NCBI GenBank assembly: GCA_963520375.1 | Contig: CAUQQF010000022.1 | Span: 1 to 30,072 of the forward strand | Length of the DNA stretch: 30,072 nt | From: JABCPE02 sp963520375 | GTDB taxonomy: Bacteria > Bacteroidota > Bacteroidia > Flavobacteriales > Weeksellaceae | Reading direction: 5' to 3' | In this document: positions 1 to 7,847 of the stretch, in pieces | Position numbering within the stretch: position 1 is the first letter of the stretch | Layout of the letters: each line of letters starts with the position of its first letter | Program-made: the position numbers and the translations under genes | The notes under the pieces: generated by a model | What the model saw: only the letters and a program-made list of their open reading frames with translations | Databases searched by the model: none | What the model was told of the DNA's origin: nothing

Positions 1-1021
1 CTCCCAGCCTTTTGTAGGTAAGTCCCCAGTGGTAGATGTATTCGGTGTTTTTGATGAGGGCGGAAAGGACAAGAAGAGAATTAAGAACTATCCACATTTT
101 AGCTAACATTTTGATTAACAATGATTTATCATCAAAGTTAAAATAAGACCTAAAGTAAAGCATCAATAGTAAAACTGCCATCACGATGGACAAAATGACC
201 ACATTTACACGGCTGTGCGTGTCTGCGGAAAGGTTCGTCAGCCTATTTGTATCAACTTGAAAAAACTGTTCATAATTAAAAACCAGAATAAAAACCAGCA
301 AAAGAAGATTGAGCAGAACAAAAGTCAGCACGCCTATTTTTCTTTCAGAATCAAGGTCTAAAAACTCTAAAAATGGTTTAAATTTCTGATTTTTAACTCT
401 TTCTGAAAATTCATTTTGTAAAAATTGATTTCGGCGCAAGAAATATTTTGTCCCTGAAAAATTCCAATAACCAAACGAGAAATAAAATGCCAAAGCAGCC
501 ACTACGAAAAACCAGCTATCAATGTCCAATTCATAAAGATAAACCTCTGAAAATATGGAACTTCCCATGCTGTAAATCCAGAAAAAGAACAAGAAAAACA
601 GGATTGGAATCACTAGAATAATGATTGATTTGAAATTAAATTTAGAGTTTTCATCTCTGATAATCCATGTATTAAAATCAAAGAAACGATACGGAAAAGC
701 GATATTATTCATCGTCGCTATCGGGATAGCCAGAATACTTTTGAGCCTTCTATATTTTGATTTAAATCTCAGAAGCAGCAAGGAAAAAGAAACCGCCAAA
801 AACGAAACGAAATCGCCATACCACATAAACGCAAAAGCCGATAAAATAGTCAATGCGAAAATGATAAAAAACTCCCTATTTTTCCTTTTTTTATGTGTTT
901 TTACAAGAGTAATCGCACTGAGAAAAATAGCTAATAATCCTACATTTAAACCAAAAGATTCTCTGTAAAACAGCGCTGTAGCTACAACAGTAGTTAGCAT
1001 AATTAAATGATGTGTTTTCAT
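1..1021 (-). CDS. DUF4173/DUF4153-like membrane protein (3' end beyond window)
   Basis: The frame is open on the minus strand from an ATG at 1021 to the window edge, about 340 residues with no stop. It begins MKTHHLIMLTTVVATALFYR and has many hydrophobic segments separated by short basic loops, so it is a polytopic inner-membrane protein. The last visible residues, ALIKNTEYIYHWGLTYKRLG, resemble the conserved tyrosine-rich 'YGLTxxRL' segment of the DUF4153/DUF4173 families; that assignment is from memory of the family. Function is unknown. It is transcribed in the same direction as the winged-helix gene just upstream, and a palindrome (1054-1072) in the 70-nt gap matches one in front of that gene's operon. 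The three genes therefore probably form one regulated module. Confidence 0.75.
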   Translation of the reverse strand, partial: MKTHHLIMLTTVVATALFYRESFGLNVGLLAIFLSAITLVKTHKKRKNREFFIIFALTILSAFAFMWYGDFVSFLAVSFSLLLLRFKSKYRRLKSILAIPIATMNNIAFPYRFFDFNTWIIRDENSKFNFKSIIILVIPILFFLFFFWIYSMGSSIFSEVYLYELDIDSWFFVVAALAFYFSFGYWNFSGTKYFLRRNQFLQNEFSERVKNQKFKPFLEFLDLDSERKIGVLTFVLLNLLLLVFILVFNYEQFFQVDTNRLTNLSADTHSRVNVVILSIVMAVLLLMLYFRSYFNFDDKSLLIKMLAKMWIVLNSLLVLSALIKNTEYIYHWGLTYKRLG

Positions 1022-1053
1022 AATATTAAAAATTTAAAATTAACAACCCAAAG

Positions 1054-1072
1054 AACTTTGTATTTCAAAGTT
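1054..1072. promoter_or_regulatory. Candidate operator palindrome, copy 1
   Basis: The sequence is AACTTTG, 5 nt, CAAAGTT: a perfect 7-bp inverted repeat in the gap upstream of the partial membrane-protein gene. Including the flank, AAAGAACTTTGnATTnCAAAGTT is shared with the copy at 2018-2036. The half-site on the minus strand (AAACTTTG) is one base off the TAnnTTTG promoter -7 element, so binding here could block transcription. The adjacent winged-helix protein is the obvious candidate binder; this is inference. Confidence 0.6.
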
Positions 1073-1091
1073 TAAAGACAAAAAAATATAG

Positions 1092-1382
1092 TTATTTCTT
1101 CAATAATTTTTCCAAAGTATTGATATGCTGGTTAAAAGCCTCTCTCCCCACCTGCGTAACGCGATAGGAAGTTTTAGGTTTTTTGCCAACGAATTCTTTT
1201 TTCACCTCGATATATCCTGATTTTTCAAGGGCAGTGCTATGGCTCGCCAAGTTGCCATCAGTGATGTTAAGGAGGTTTTTCATTTCACTGAAATCAACCC
1301 AGTCATTCACAATAAGAACGGACATAATGCCCAGCCTTACGCGACTTTCAAATTCCTTATTGAGTTGATTGATATTAAACAT
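1092..1382 (-). CDS. Winged-helix transcriptional regulator (HTH_34/ArsR-like)
   Basis: A small 96-residue DNA-binding protein. The core reads ESRVRLGIMSVLIVNDWVDF, followed by a recognition-helix segment (LLNITDGNLASHSTALEKSG) and a basic wing (VKKEFVGKKPKTSYRVT). This matches the single-domain winged-helix family (PF13601-type) commonly found beside membrane proteins in Bacteroidota. I chose the ATG at 1382; an in-frame GTG at 1388 would add two residues. It starts only 11 nt after the stop of the upstream membrane-protein gene, so the two are probably cotranscribed from the promoter at 2030-2059. That promoter overlaps a palindrome, which suggests autoregulation. The signal that controls it is unknown. 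Confidence 0.85.
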   Translation of the reverse strand: MFNINQLNKEFESRVRLGIMSVLIVNDWVDFSEMKNLLNITDGNLASHSTALEKSGYIEVKKEFVGKKPKTSYRVTQVGREAFNQHINTLEKLLKK

Positions 1383-1393
1383 TTTCACTAAAA

Positions 1394-2011
1394 TTATTGA
1401 TATTTTTTATACAAAATAAGCCCGTAAATAATGTGCAACAGCCCAAATCCTAATGCCCAAAATACCAAACCATATCCCAACAAAAACGATGAGAGCAAAC
1501 CTAAAACCACCTCACAAATCCCTAAATATCTAATGTCAGAATAAGTGTATTTAGAAGCGTTGATAAGGGACAATCCATAAAAAATCAATGTAGAAGGAGC
1601 CAAAAATGCATAAAAATGATGAAAAATAAGTCCCAGACAAAAAATCCCCCCAGTAACCAACGGAATAGAAAAATTGATTATCAGAAGTTTAGTAGATGTA
1701 GTCCAGATAGGAAGCTCTTTTCTTTTACTCTTTCTTACTGTGAAGAAAACTGCCGCAGCCAAAGAGAAAACAAGGACTACAAGGGCAACTAAAATCAGTT
1801 CGGATATAAAATTAAAATCATAAAATTTAGGATATCTGTCAAAATAACTAATCCCTTCCCTTTCAAAAGCGAAAAACACATACACCGCTCCCAAAATAGC
1901 AAAAATCCCTACAAAAACTCCTGAAAGCCCACTCAGAGAGATGAAGCGGGAACTTTTCTCCATAATAGAGCGAATGTGAGATAAATCTTCTTGATAATTT
2001 TTAGCATCCAT
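1394..2011 (-). CDS. Polytopic membrane protein, function unknown
   Basis: About 205 residues. A short soluble N-terminus (MDAKNYQEDLSHIRSIMEKS) is followed by about six hydrophobic segments, including LSGVFVGIFAILGAVYVFF near the start and a Gly/Leu-rich pair at the end. I do not recognise a named family. The frame is open upstream to an ATG at 2032, but that codon lies inside the -7 element and operator, upstream of any expected transcript start, so the ATG at 2011 is preferred. It is first in an operon with the winged-helix regulator. The gene pair resembles modules in which a small HTH protein controls a membrane partner. Confidence 0.75.
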   Translation of the reverse strand: MDAKNYQEDLSHIRSIMEKSSRFISLSGLSGVFVGIFAILGAVYVFFAFEREGISYFDRYPKFYDFNFISELILVALVVLVFSLAAAVFFTVRKSKRKELPIWTTSTKLLIINFSIPLVTGGIFCLGLIFHHFYAFLAPSTLIFYGLSLINASKYTYSDIRYLGICEVVLGLLSSFLLGYGLVFWALGFGLLHIIYGLILYKKYQ

Positions 2012-2017
2012 AAAAAG

Positions 2018-2036
2018 AACTTTGAATTGCAAAGTT
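2018..2036. promoter_or_regulatory. Candidate operator palindrome, copy 2
   Basis: AACTTTG, 5 nt, CAAAGTT: the same 7-bp arms and 5-nt spacer as the copy at 1054-1072, including the flanking AAAG. The right arm, read on the minus strand, is most of the -7 element TAACTTTG of the operon promoter. A protein bound here would cover the promoter and the likely transcription start. Confidence 0.6.
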
Positions 2037-2059
2037 AATATTTATTTTGAAAAATCAAA
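2030..2059 (-). promoter_or_regulatory. Consensus flavobacterial promoter of the membrane protein/regulator operon
   Basis: On the minus strand TTTG (2059-2056) is followed by an 18-nt spacer and TAACTTTG (2037-2030). This fits the Bacteroidota housekeeping consensus TTG-N17-23-TAnnTTTG exactly. It places the transcript start just before the ATG at 2011. Confidence 0.65.
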
Positions 2060-2092
2060 ATTATTTAATTGTTTTTTAGCGTTAAAAATTAC

Positions 2093-2773
2093 TTATTTTT
2101 TGGTTTTATCAAAGATGATGACAGGAGCAGGAACCTTATCGTAAGGATTATTGTATTCCCAAAAGAAGGAATGGTATTCTTTGACAATTTCGCCTTTTTG
2201 AGCATCTATTTCTATATTAACCATAGTGATACAGTCTTCTTTGGTTCTCTGATGAGCATCCCAGCTGATATACCACATGGGAACTTCTTTTTCATCAATT
2301 TTTCTATATATCCTTGTATACATGCCTAATAATTCTGCTTTACGGCTTTTCATATACGCCAAAACCTTCTCTAATGGATATTTTTCAAAAGGTTTGTCAT
2401 AATCTATGCTCTTTGTTAGGACACCCTTTTCATCATAGAAATTCCATGTTCCTATACGAAAACCTCCTCCATCAAAAACCTTACCTTCTTCTTTTAGAAT
2501 TCCTGTAGAATAGAAATGATAAAGAAATTTTACATTGAATTCATTTTTTAAAGACACATAACGCCCATAACCTCTTTTGGTGGTAATTTCTGTCACCTGA
2601 TTTCCCAAGCTGTCAGTATAAATATATTTTCCGTTTTTCTTATTTTCATTAAATCGTTTGATATCAAACTTTTTCTCAGCTTTTATCTGCTCGTTTTTTA
2701 CTTCAGTTTTTTTGTCCTGTCCATTGCATGAAGATAGTAGACAAAGTAATTGGAATAAAATAATCTTTTTCAT
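2093..2773 (-). CDS. Lipoprotein with YwqK/MORN-like repeats
   Basis: 226 residues. The N-terminus MKKIILFQLLCLLSSCNGQ is a type II signal peptide with a lipobox ending at Cys16. A charged linker follows, then repeats of the YwqK/MORN-variant type (YHFYSTGILKEEGKVFDGG, then GTWNFYDEKGVLTKSIDYD). The C-terminal part (about 140-226) has no repeat pattern and contains MWYISWDAHQRTKEDC. The protein is expected to be anchored in a membrane facing the periplasm or surface. Repeats of this type are common in Bacteroidota exported proteins of unknown role; the 'antitoxin' label sometimes attached to YwqK is not supported here by any adjacent toxin. It is probably transcribed from a -7 element at 2805-2812 that lies inside the terminator of the gene upstream. 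Confidence 0.8.
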   Translation of the reverse strand: MKKIILFQLLCLLSSCNGQDKKTEVKNEQIKAEKKFDIKRFNENKKNGKYIYTDSLGNQVTEITTKRGYGRYVSLKNEFNVKFLYHFYSTGILKEEGKVFDGGGFRIGTWNFYDEKGVLTKSIDYDKPFEKYPLEKVLAYMKSRKAELLGMYTRIYRKIDEKEVPMWYISWDAHQRTKEDCITMVNIEIDAQKGEIVKEYHSFFWEYNNPYDKVPAPVIIFDKTKK

Positions 2774-2791
2774 AAGGTTTTTTATTTTAAA

Positions 2792-2823
2792 AAAATAAGC
2801 CCTACAAAAATAGAGCTTATTTT
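2792..2823 (-). terminator. Hairpin terminator of the TPR gene
   Basis: AAAATAAGC (2792-2800) pairs with GCTTATTTT (2815-2823), with three further pairs (CTA/TAG) inside after one mismatch. On the minus strand it is followed by a run of T. It lies 8 nt past the stop of the TPR gene. Confidence 0.65.
2805..2812 (-). promoter_or_regulatory. -7 element TATTTTTG inside a terminator loop
   Basis: A perfect TAnnTTTG on the minus strand, 32 nt upstream of the lipoprotein start. It sits in the loop of the 2792-2823 hairpin. No well-spaced TTTG -33 element was found (the nearest is about 27 nt away), so promoter activity is tentative. Confidence 0.35.
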
Positions 2824-2830
2824 ATATAAA

Positions 2831-4204
2831 TTATTTTTTCAAAGAATCTTCTAACTTCTTGAAATGGTTATACTTATCCATATTGTCTAAATTCATGTAG
2901 ATTCCTTTTAGTGTGCTTACTACTTCTACATTTTTAGGCTCGATGGAATGCCATTTTTCAAGGTAAGGAAGAGCTTTTTTGAAGGTTTCTCTTCTCTTTT
3001 CCATCAATTTATTCATTTCATTGATTTTCTTAGCTTTTTGGAAAGCTCGGATTTGTTCCAATGTCTTTTCATCATCCTTTAAATGAACTGCATAAGCCAA
3101 ACCTTGCAATGCTAAAACATAGTTTCCATCAATCTCTAATGCTTTTTTGAATGATTTTTCAGCATCTGCCAAAGTAGCATTATCCTGACTTTGCAAGAAA
3201 CCTAAATTATACCAAGATTCCTTGTCATTAGGATTTTTAGCAACTTGATTTTTAAGCGTTTGGATAAATTCAGCTGTCTTTCCTGATCTGTAATAAGCAA
3301 CTCCTTGTAATTCTGACAATCTCTGATTGTTAGGGAATTTTTTAAGTCCTTTTTCTATCAAAACCAAAGCTTCATCATATCTTGCAGCATCCACCAAAAG
3401 TCTTATGTTTGCTTCATATAATTCTAGTTCTACGCTTGGAGTTGATTGAGTTTTTAGGTCTTTGTATTCATTTGAACCAGATTTTTTAATCAATTCAAAA
3501 GAGTTTTTATCAAAAGACTGAACCTGCCCAGTTTTCACATCTGTCGCCAAATACTGAGTAGTAACTCCTGTATATCCACTGTTAATCAGACTGTTATAAA
3601 TCTCTATCGCTTCATTATTCTTTCCAGCCGCTTGATAGTTTATCCCTGCGTAGTAAAGATAAGTTTTATCCTCATTTCCTACAGCTTTCAGCAGGTTGTA
3701 TACTTCTTCGTATTTTTCAGCTGCCTTATTGTAGTTTTTAGCTTGATAAGCTTTGTAAGCTTCATCACTTGCAGATTTCAAAAGCGGATTTACAAAACTA
3801 TTCACTTTTTCAGTAGTTTTTGGAGTGTAATTTTCAACTTTTAATCCTTGTATCCCACTTTTTTCAGCCGCTTCTTTTCCTACAAAGTATACTTTCTTTT
3901 TATCGCTGTCTTTCCCTGTGTAAATCGTTTTTAAATCACTGATTTTCCCTAAAAGAGCAGCTCCTTCTCTCGTTTTTCCTTCTTTTACCAATAAAACTCC
4001 TTTCACATAATAATACTCCTCTAAAACAGATGGTTCTAAGAAATATAACTGATTGTTCAACAAGCCTTCAGCCTTTGAAATTTCTGCTTTAGCTGCTGCT
4101 ATATCATTTTTTTCTATCGCTTTAGAAGCGTTTTGGATTTCTTTTTTCTGTGCAAAAGCGAATGACGCACTCACTAATGCTAAACTTAAAACTATTTTTT
4201 TCAT
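2831..4204 (-). CDS. Exported tetratricopeptide-repeat protein
   Basis: 457 residues with a Sec signal peptide (MKKIVLSLALVSASFAFAQ) and no lipobox, so probably periplasmic. TPR-like helical pairs run through most of the rest: AYKAYQAKNYNKAAEKYEEV, AGINYQAAGKNNEAIEIYNS, DAARYDEALVLIEKGLKKFP, SWYNLGFLQSQDNATLADAE, LPYLEKWHSIEPKNVEVV. TPRs are protein-interaction scaffolds; no catalytic motif is visible, and the partner is unknown. It starts 25 nt downstream of the gyrA stop with no clear -7 element in the gap, so it is probably cotranscribed with gyrA. It ends at the hairpin at 2792-2823. Confidence 0.85.
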   Translation of the reverse strand: MKKIVLSLALVSASFAFAQKKEIQNASKAIEKNDIAAAKAEISKAEGLLNNQLYFLEPSVLEEYYYVKGVLLVKEGKTREGAALLGKISDLKTIYTGKDSDKKKVYFVGKEAAEKSGIQGLKVENYTPKTTEKVNSFVNPLLKSASDEAYKAYQAKNYNKAAEKYEEVYNLLKAVGNEDKTYLYYAGINYQAAGKNNEAIEIYNSLINSGYTGVTTQYLATDVKTGQVQSFDKNSFELIKKSGSNEYKDLKTQSTPSVELELYEANIRLLVDAARYDEALVLIEKGLKKFPNNQRLSELQGVAYYRSGKTAEFIQTLKNQVAKNPNDKESWYNLGFLQSQDNATLADAEKSFKKALEIDGNYVLALQGLAYAVHLKDDEKTLEQIRAFQKAKKINEMNKLMEKRRETFKKALPYLEKWHSIEPKNVEVVSTLKGIYMNLDNMDKYNHFKKLEDSLKK

Positions 4205-4229
4205 GTTAATGATAATTTTTTATTTAATT

Positions 4230-6749
4230 TTATTCTGAAACATTTTCTGTGTTTTCCGTGTTTTCACCTTCTTCGGGTTGTTCTTCGGCATCTTCCACAT
4301 CTTTATCCATTTCTACTTTCGCTACCGCCGCGATTTCATCATTTCCTTTTAGGTTGATAAGTTTCACTCCTTGGGTATTTCTTCCCATCACACGGAGTTC
4401 TTCCACAGCCATACGGATAGCCACACCTGATTTATTGATAATCATCAGACCATCTTCATCTGTTACATTTTGTATCGCGATGAGTTTACCTGTTTTTTCA
4501 GTGATATTCAGGGTGATAACTCCTTTTCCACCTCTGTTGGTAACTCTGTAATCCTCCACTGCGGTTCTCTTTCCGTAGCCTTTTTCAGAAACAACTAAAA
4601 CAGATTCTTTCTCCAAATCATTAGCGATAATCATACCGATTACTTCGTCATTGTCCTCTAATGTGATACCTCTCACCCCGATAGAAGTTCTTCCCACAGC
4701 TCTTACTTTTTCCTCTGGGAAACGGATACACTTACCATTTTTAGTAGCAATCATGATTTCGGATTCACCTGTGGTCAGCCTTGCTTCTAGAAGCTGGTCA
4801 TCTTCACGAATTTCTATGGCATTTACCCCATTTACTCTCGGTCTAGAATACGCCTCCAATGAAGTTTTCTTAATAACACCATTTTTGGTAACCATCACCA
4901 CATACATGCTATTTACATAGTCTACATCTTTCAGGTCATTGGTTCTGATGTATGCCTTGATTTTATCATCTGGCTCAATGTTGATAAGGTTCTGAACAGC
5001 CCTTCCTTTGGCTGTTTTAGAGCCTTCTGGAATTTCGAATACGCGCAGCCAGTAGCATTTTCCTTTCTCGGTGAAGAACATCATATACTGGTGGTTGGTA
5101 GCAGATACGATGTATTCCAAGAAGTCTTCATCACGGGTCGTTGCAGCTTTATTACCTACACCTCCCCTAGACTGCACTTTGTATTCAGAAAGCAGAGTTC
5201 TCTTAATGTATCCTGCGTGAGAAATCGTAAGTACCACCTGCTCGTTTGGAATAATGTCTTCTATGGACATTTCACCTCCAGAATAATCTATTTCTGATTT
5301 TCTCTCGTCTCCGTATTTTTCTTTGATTTCAAGAAGCTCATTCTTGATAATTTCAAATCTTCTACCCTCATTAGATAGGATATCTTCTAAATCAGCGATA
5401 ATTTTCATGATTTCCTCGTATTCATCACGAATTTTATCCAATTCCATTCCTGTAAGACGAGCAAGTCTCAAATCAAGAATAGCCTGAGCTTGAATTTCAG
5501 AAAGTTCAAATTCTGCTATCAAACCTTCTTTCGCAGCCTGTGGATTAGCACTATGTCTAATAATCGCTATCGCTTTATCCAGCGTATCCTGAGTAGCAAT
5601 CACCTTCATATACCCCTCCAAAATATGAGCTCTTTCTTTTGCTTTTTTCAGCTCGTATTCTGTTCTTCGTGTTACTACATCATGTCTATGTTCTACGAAA
5701 TTGTAGATAATATCCTTTAAATTAAGCTGTTGCGGTCTTCCACCAACCAGCGCAATATTATTGATACTAAATGAAGTCTGCAGAGCTGTATACTTATATA
5801 ATAGGTTAAGCACCACATTCGGAATCGCATCGTTTTTCAATTCATAAACCACACGAAGCCCCTCTCTGTCAGATTCATCACGGATTTCATAAATCCCTGG
5901 TATTTTATCCTCTTTTACTAGTTCTGCTGTTCGCTCTATCATATCTGCCTTATTCACTTGATAAGGCACCTCTGTTACTACGATAGCGTTTCGGTTTCCT
6001 ATTTCCTCAAATTTCACCTTTCCTCTCAGTACCACTCGCCCTCGCCCTGTATGGAAAGCATCTCTTACCCCATCATAGCCATAGATAATTCCTCCTGTAG
6101 GGAAGTCTGGAGCGATGATGTGTTTCATCAGTTCATCTATGGTAATATCTCTGTTATCGATATACGCACAGATGGCATCTATACTCTCGCTAAGGTTATG
6201 CGGAGCCATATTGGTAGCCATCCCTACCGCGATACCAGAACTTCCGTTTACCAAAAGTGTAGGAATTCTCGTAGGGAGAACTGTAGGCTCTTTGGTTGTA
6301 TCATCAAAGTTATTCTGAAAATCAACCGTTTCTTTATCTAAATCAGAAAGAATTTCATCTGAGATTTTTTTCAGCCTTGCTTCCGTATAACGCATCGCTG
6401 CTGGTGGGTCACCGTCCATAGAACCGAAGTTCCCCTGTCCATCGACCATAGGATATCTCAAGCTCCACGGCTGCGCCATACGCACCATAGCATCATATAC
6501 AGAGCTGTCTCCATGAGGGTGGTATTTACCCAAAACATCCCCTACGATTCTGGCTGATTTCAAATGTTTTTTATTCGAAAAAACTCCCAAATCATACATA
6601 CCATACAGAACCCTTCTGTGAACGGGTTTTAGACCATCTCTTACATCAGGCAATGCACGGGAAACAATCACCGACATCGAATAGTCTATGTAAGAGGACT
6701 TCATTTCATCAACAATGTTGATAGGAATTAACTTTTCTCCTGCGTTCAT
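4230..6749 (-). CDS. gyrA: DNA gyrase subunit A
   Basis: 839 residues, normal length. This is the breakage-reunion subunit of the A2B2 type II topoisomerase that introduces negative supercoils using ATP hydrolysed by GyrB. The catalytic tyrosine is Tyr121 in AAMRYTEARL (E. coli Tyr122). The quinolone-resistance region reads HPHGDSSVYDAMVRMAQ; Ser82 and Asp86 (E. coli Ser83 and Asp87) are the susceptible-type residues. The C-terminal beta-pinwheel starts near 500 and contains a GyrA-box-like QSRGGVG (526-532) and a later NRGGKG repeat, which argues for GyrA rather than ParC. It ends in an acidic tail rich in Glu and Asn. The only promoter candidate is a one-mismatch -7 element (6760-6767). A TPR gene follows closely. 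Confidence 0.97.
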   Translation of the reverse strand: MNAGEKLIPINIVDEMKSSYIDYSMSVIVSRALPDVRDGLKPVHRRVLYGMYDLGVFSNKKHLKSARIVGDVLGKYHPHGDSSVYDAMVRMAQPWSLRYPMVDGQGNFGSMDGDPPAAMRYTEARLKKISDEILSDLDKETVDFQNNFDDTTKEPTVLPTRIPTLLVNGSSGIAVGMATNMAPHNLSESIDAICAYIDNRDITIDELMKHIIAPDFPTGGIIYGYDGVRDAFHTGRGRVVLRGKVKFEEIGNRNAIVVTEVPYQVNKADMIERTAELVKEDKIPGIYEIRDESDREGLRVVYELKNDAIPNVVLNLLYKYTALQTSFSINNIALVGGRPQQLNLKDIIYNFVEHRHDVVTRRTEYELKKAKERAHILEGYMKVIATQDTLDKAIAIIRHSANPQAAKEGLIAEFELSEIQAQAILDLRLARLTGMELDKIRDEYEEIMKIIADLEDILSNEGRRFEIIKNELLEIKEKYGDERKSEIDYSGGEMSIEDIIPNEQVVLTISHAGYIKRTLLSEYKVQSRGGVGNKAATTRDEDFLEYIVSATNHQYMMFFTEKGKCYWLRVFEIPEGSKTAKGRAVQNLINIEPDDKIKAYIRTNDLKDVDYVNSMYVVMVTKNGVIKKTSLEAYSRPRVNGVNAIEIREDDQLLEARLTTGESEIMIATKNGKCIRFPEEKVRAVGRTSIGVRGITLEDNDEVIGMIIANDLEKESVLVVSEKGYGKRTAVEDYRVTNRGGKGVITLNITEKTGKLIAIQNVTDEDGLMIINKSGVAIRMAVEELRVMGRNTQGVKLINLKGNDEIAAVAKVEMDKDVEDAEEQPEEGENTENTENVSE

Positions 6750-6759
6750 TTATTTTTAT

Positions 6760-6767
6760 TAAAGTTA
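6760..6767 (-). promoter_or_regulatory. Possible gyrA -7 element (TAACTTTA)
   Basis: One mismatch from TAnnTTTG on the minus strand, 10 nt upstream of the gyrA ATG, which is very close. No TTG was seen at the expected -33 distance. Further upstream there is a small GTGC/GCAC inverted repeat. Treat as tentative. Confidence 0.3.
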
Positions 6768-6898
6768 TATGAATCAGTGCTTTATGCACCACTATTTACA
6801 TCTATTTTTTCTTTTCTGCGATGAGAAATAAATAACATGGCAATTTATGAAAATTTGATTACTTTTACAAAAAAATTTAAGTTAAAAATTTCACAAAA

Positions 6899-7207
6899 AT
6901 GGCAATACTCAGCATCACTTTTCACACGGAAGAACACAAGATAAATGATTGGAATTCCTTTTTAGAAGAAGAGCTTTTAACGATTATCAAAAACTTCAGC
7001 AGGAAATACATCATTTCCGAGGTTGAATCAGAAATGCTCTCTGAAGGCAAAAACACTAATGTTTTATTATTCTTTGATAATCAATCAGATAGAATTTATT
7101 TTTTAGAAAACGAACTTCCGCATATTTCAAATAAAATTTTTGATAAATTCAGCGAAAGTGTATTGATTTTCAATACTTTTCTAAACAAAATAGAATCAAA
7201 CATCTAA
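6899..7207 (+). CDS. DUF4286-like small protein
   Basis: 102 residues, soluble, no signal peptide. It starts MAILSITFHTEEHKINDWNS and has a ferredoxin-like pattern: an opening beta strand, a long helix, a central strand (TNVLLFFDN) and a final helix. Length and pattern resemble DUF4286, a small Bacteroidota family of unknown function; the match is from memory and moderate. It is the only plus-strand gene in this stretch. Its last 12 nt overlap the end of the convergent HD-domain gene. No convincing TAnnTTTG element was seen upstream. Confidence 0.7.
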   Translation: MAILSITFHTEEHKINDWNSFLEEELLTIIKNFSRKYIISEVESEMLSEGKNTNVLLFFDNQSDRIYFLENELPHISNKIFDKFSESVLIFNTFLNKIESNI

Positions 7208-7846
7208 GCCCGAATTCCATTCTTTATAAAACTGCTCCAAAAACACCAGCATAAAACTATGCCTTTCCTCTGCTAATTCCCTGCCTTTATCGGTATTCAT
7301 AAGATTTTTCAGCAGGAGCAGTTTTTCATAAAAATGATTGATTGTCGTGCCGTTGGATTTTTTATATTCTTCCTTGGTCTGATGGATATTCGGCTGAATA
7401 TCAGGATTGTAAATCGGATTATTTTTATATCCTCCAAAATTAAAAGTCCGCGCTATCCCAATAGCTCCCATCGCATCCAGTCTATCCGCATCCTGCACAA
7501 TTTCAAGCTCTTTGGTCTTTTCTACCGTTTCGCCTTTATTTTTAAAGGAAATATGTTTGATGATAAATAAAATCTGCTCTATCACCTGAGCCTCCACTCC
7601 TATTTCATTAAGGAATTTCTCTGAAATCTCAAGCGCCAAGGTTTCATCTCCGTTATGAAATTTTGGGTCGGCAATATCGTGTAATAAAGCCGATATTTCC
7701 ACAATTTCTTGATTACAGTTTTCTGTTTTGGCAATGAGTTTTGCAAGTCGCCAAACCCGCTCGGTATGGAACCAATCATGCCCTGCCTCTGCCCCTTCCA
7801 AGGTTTTCTTCACAAAATCTATGGTCAGAGATATATTTTGGTTCAT
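7196..7846 (-). CDS. HD-domain phosphohydrolase (YedJ-like)
   Basis: 216 residues. The HD-superfamily metal ligands are visible: His27 in DWFHTER, the His56-Asp57 pair in ALLHDIADP, and Asp119 in VQDADRLDAMGAIGIAR. The spacing and the DADRLDAMGAIG motif fit the YedJ/YpgQ branch of predicted phosphohydrolases, whose members have been linked to hydrolysis of nucleotides or related phosphoesters; the substrate here cannot be read from sequence. Its ATG comes one base after the TAA of the nuclease gene upstream (TAAaATG), so translation is probably coupled. The C-terminus overlaps the convergent 6899-7207 gene by 12 nt. Confidence 0.9.
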   Translation of the reverse strand: MNQNISLTIDFVKKTLEGAEAGHDWFHTERVWRLAKLIAKTENCNQEIVEISALLHDIADPKFHNGDETLALEISEKFLNEIGVEAQVIEQILFIIKHISFKNKGETVEKTKELEIVQDADRLDAMGAIGIARTFNFGGYKNNPIYNPDIQPNIHQTKEEYKKSNGTTINHFYEKLLLLKNLMNTDKGRELAEERHSFMLVFLEQFYKEWNSGLDV

Positions 7847-7847
7847 T

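Noticed and set aside
621..968. 115-codon frame on the plus strand
   Set aside because: Antisense to the open membrane-protein frame at 1-1021, which has a better start and membrane pattern.
4230..6749. Possible quinolone-resistance substitutions in GyrA
   Set aside because: Ser82 and Asp86 (E. coli Ser83 and Asp87) are the susceptible-type residues; the Ser at E. coli position 84 is a neighbour difference with no evidence of resistance here.
6778..6790. GTGC/GCAC inverted repeat upstream of gyrA
   Set aside because: Four-base arms only; not enough to call an operator or riboregulator.
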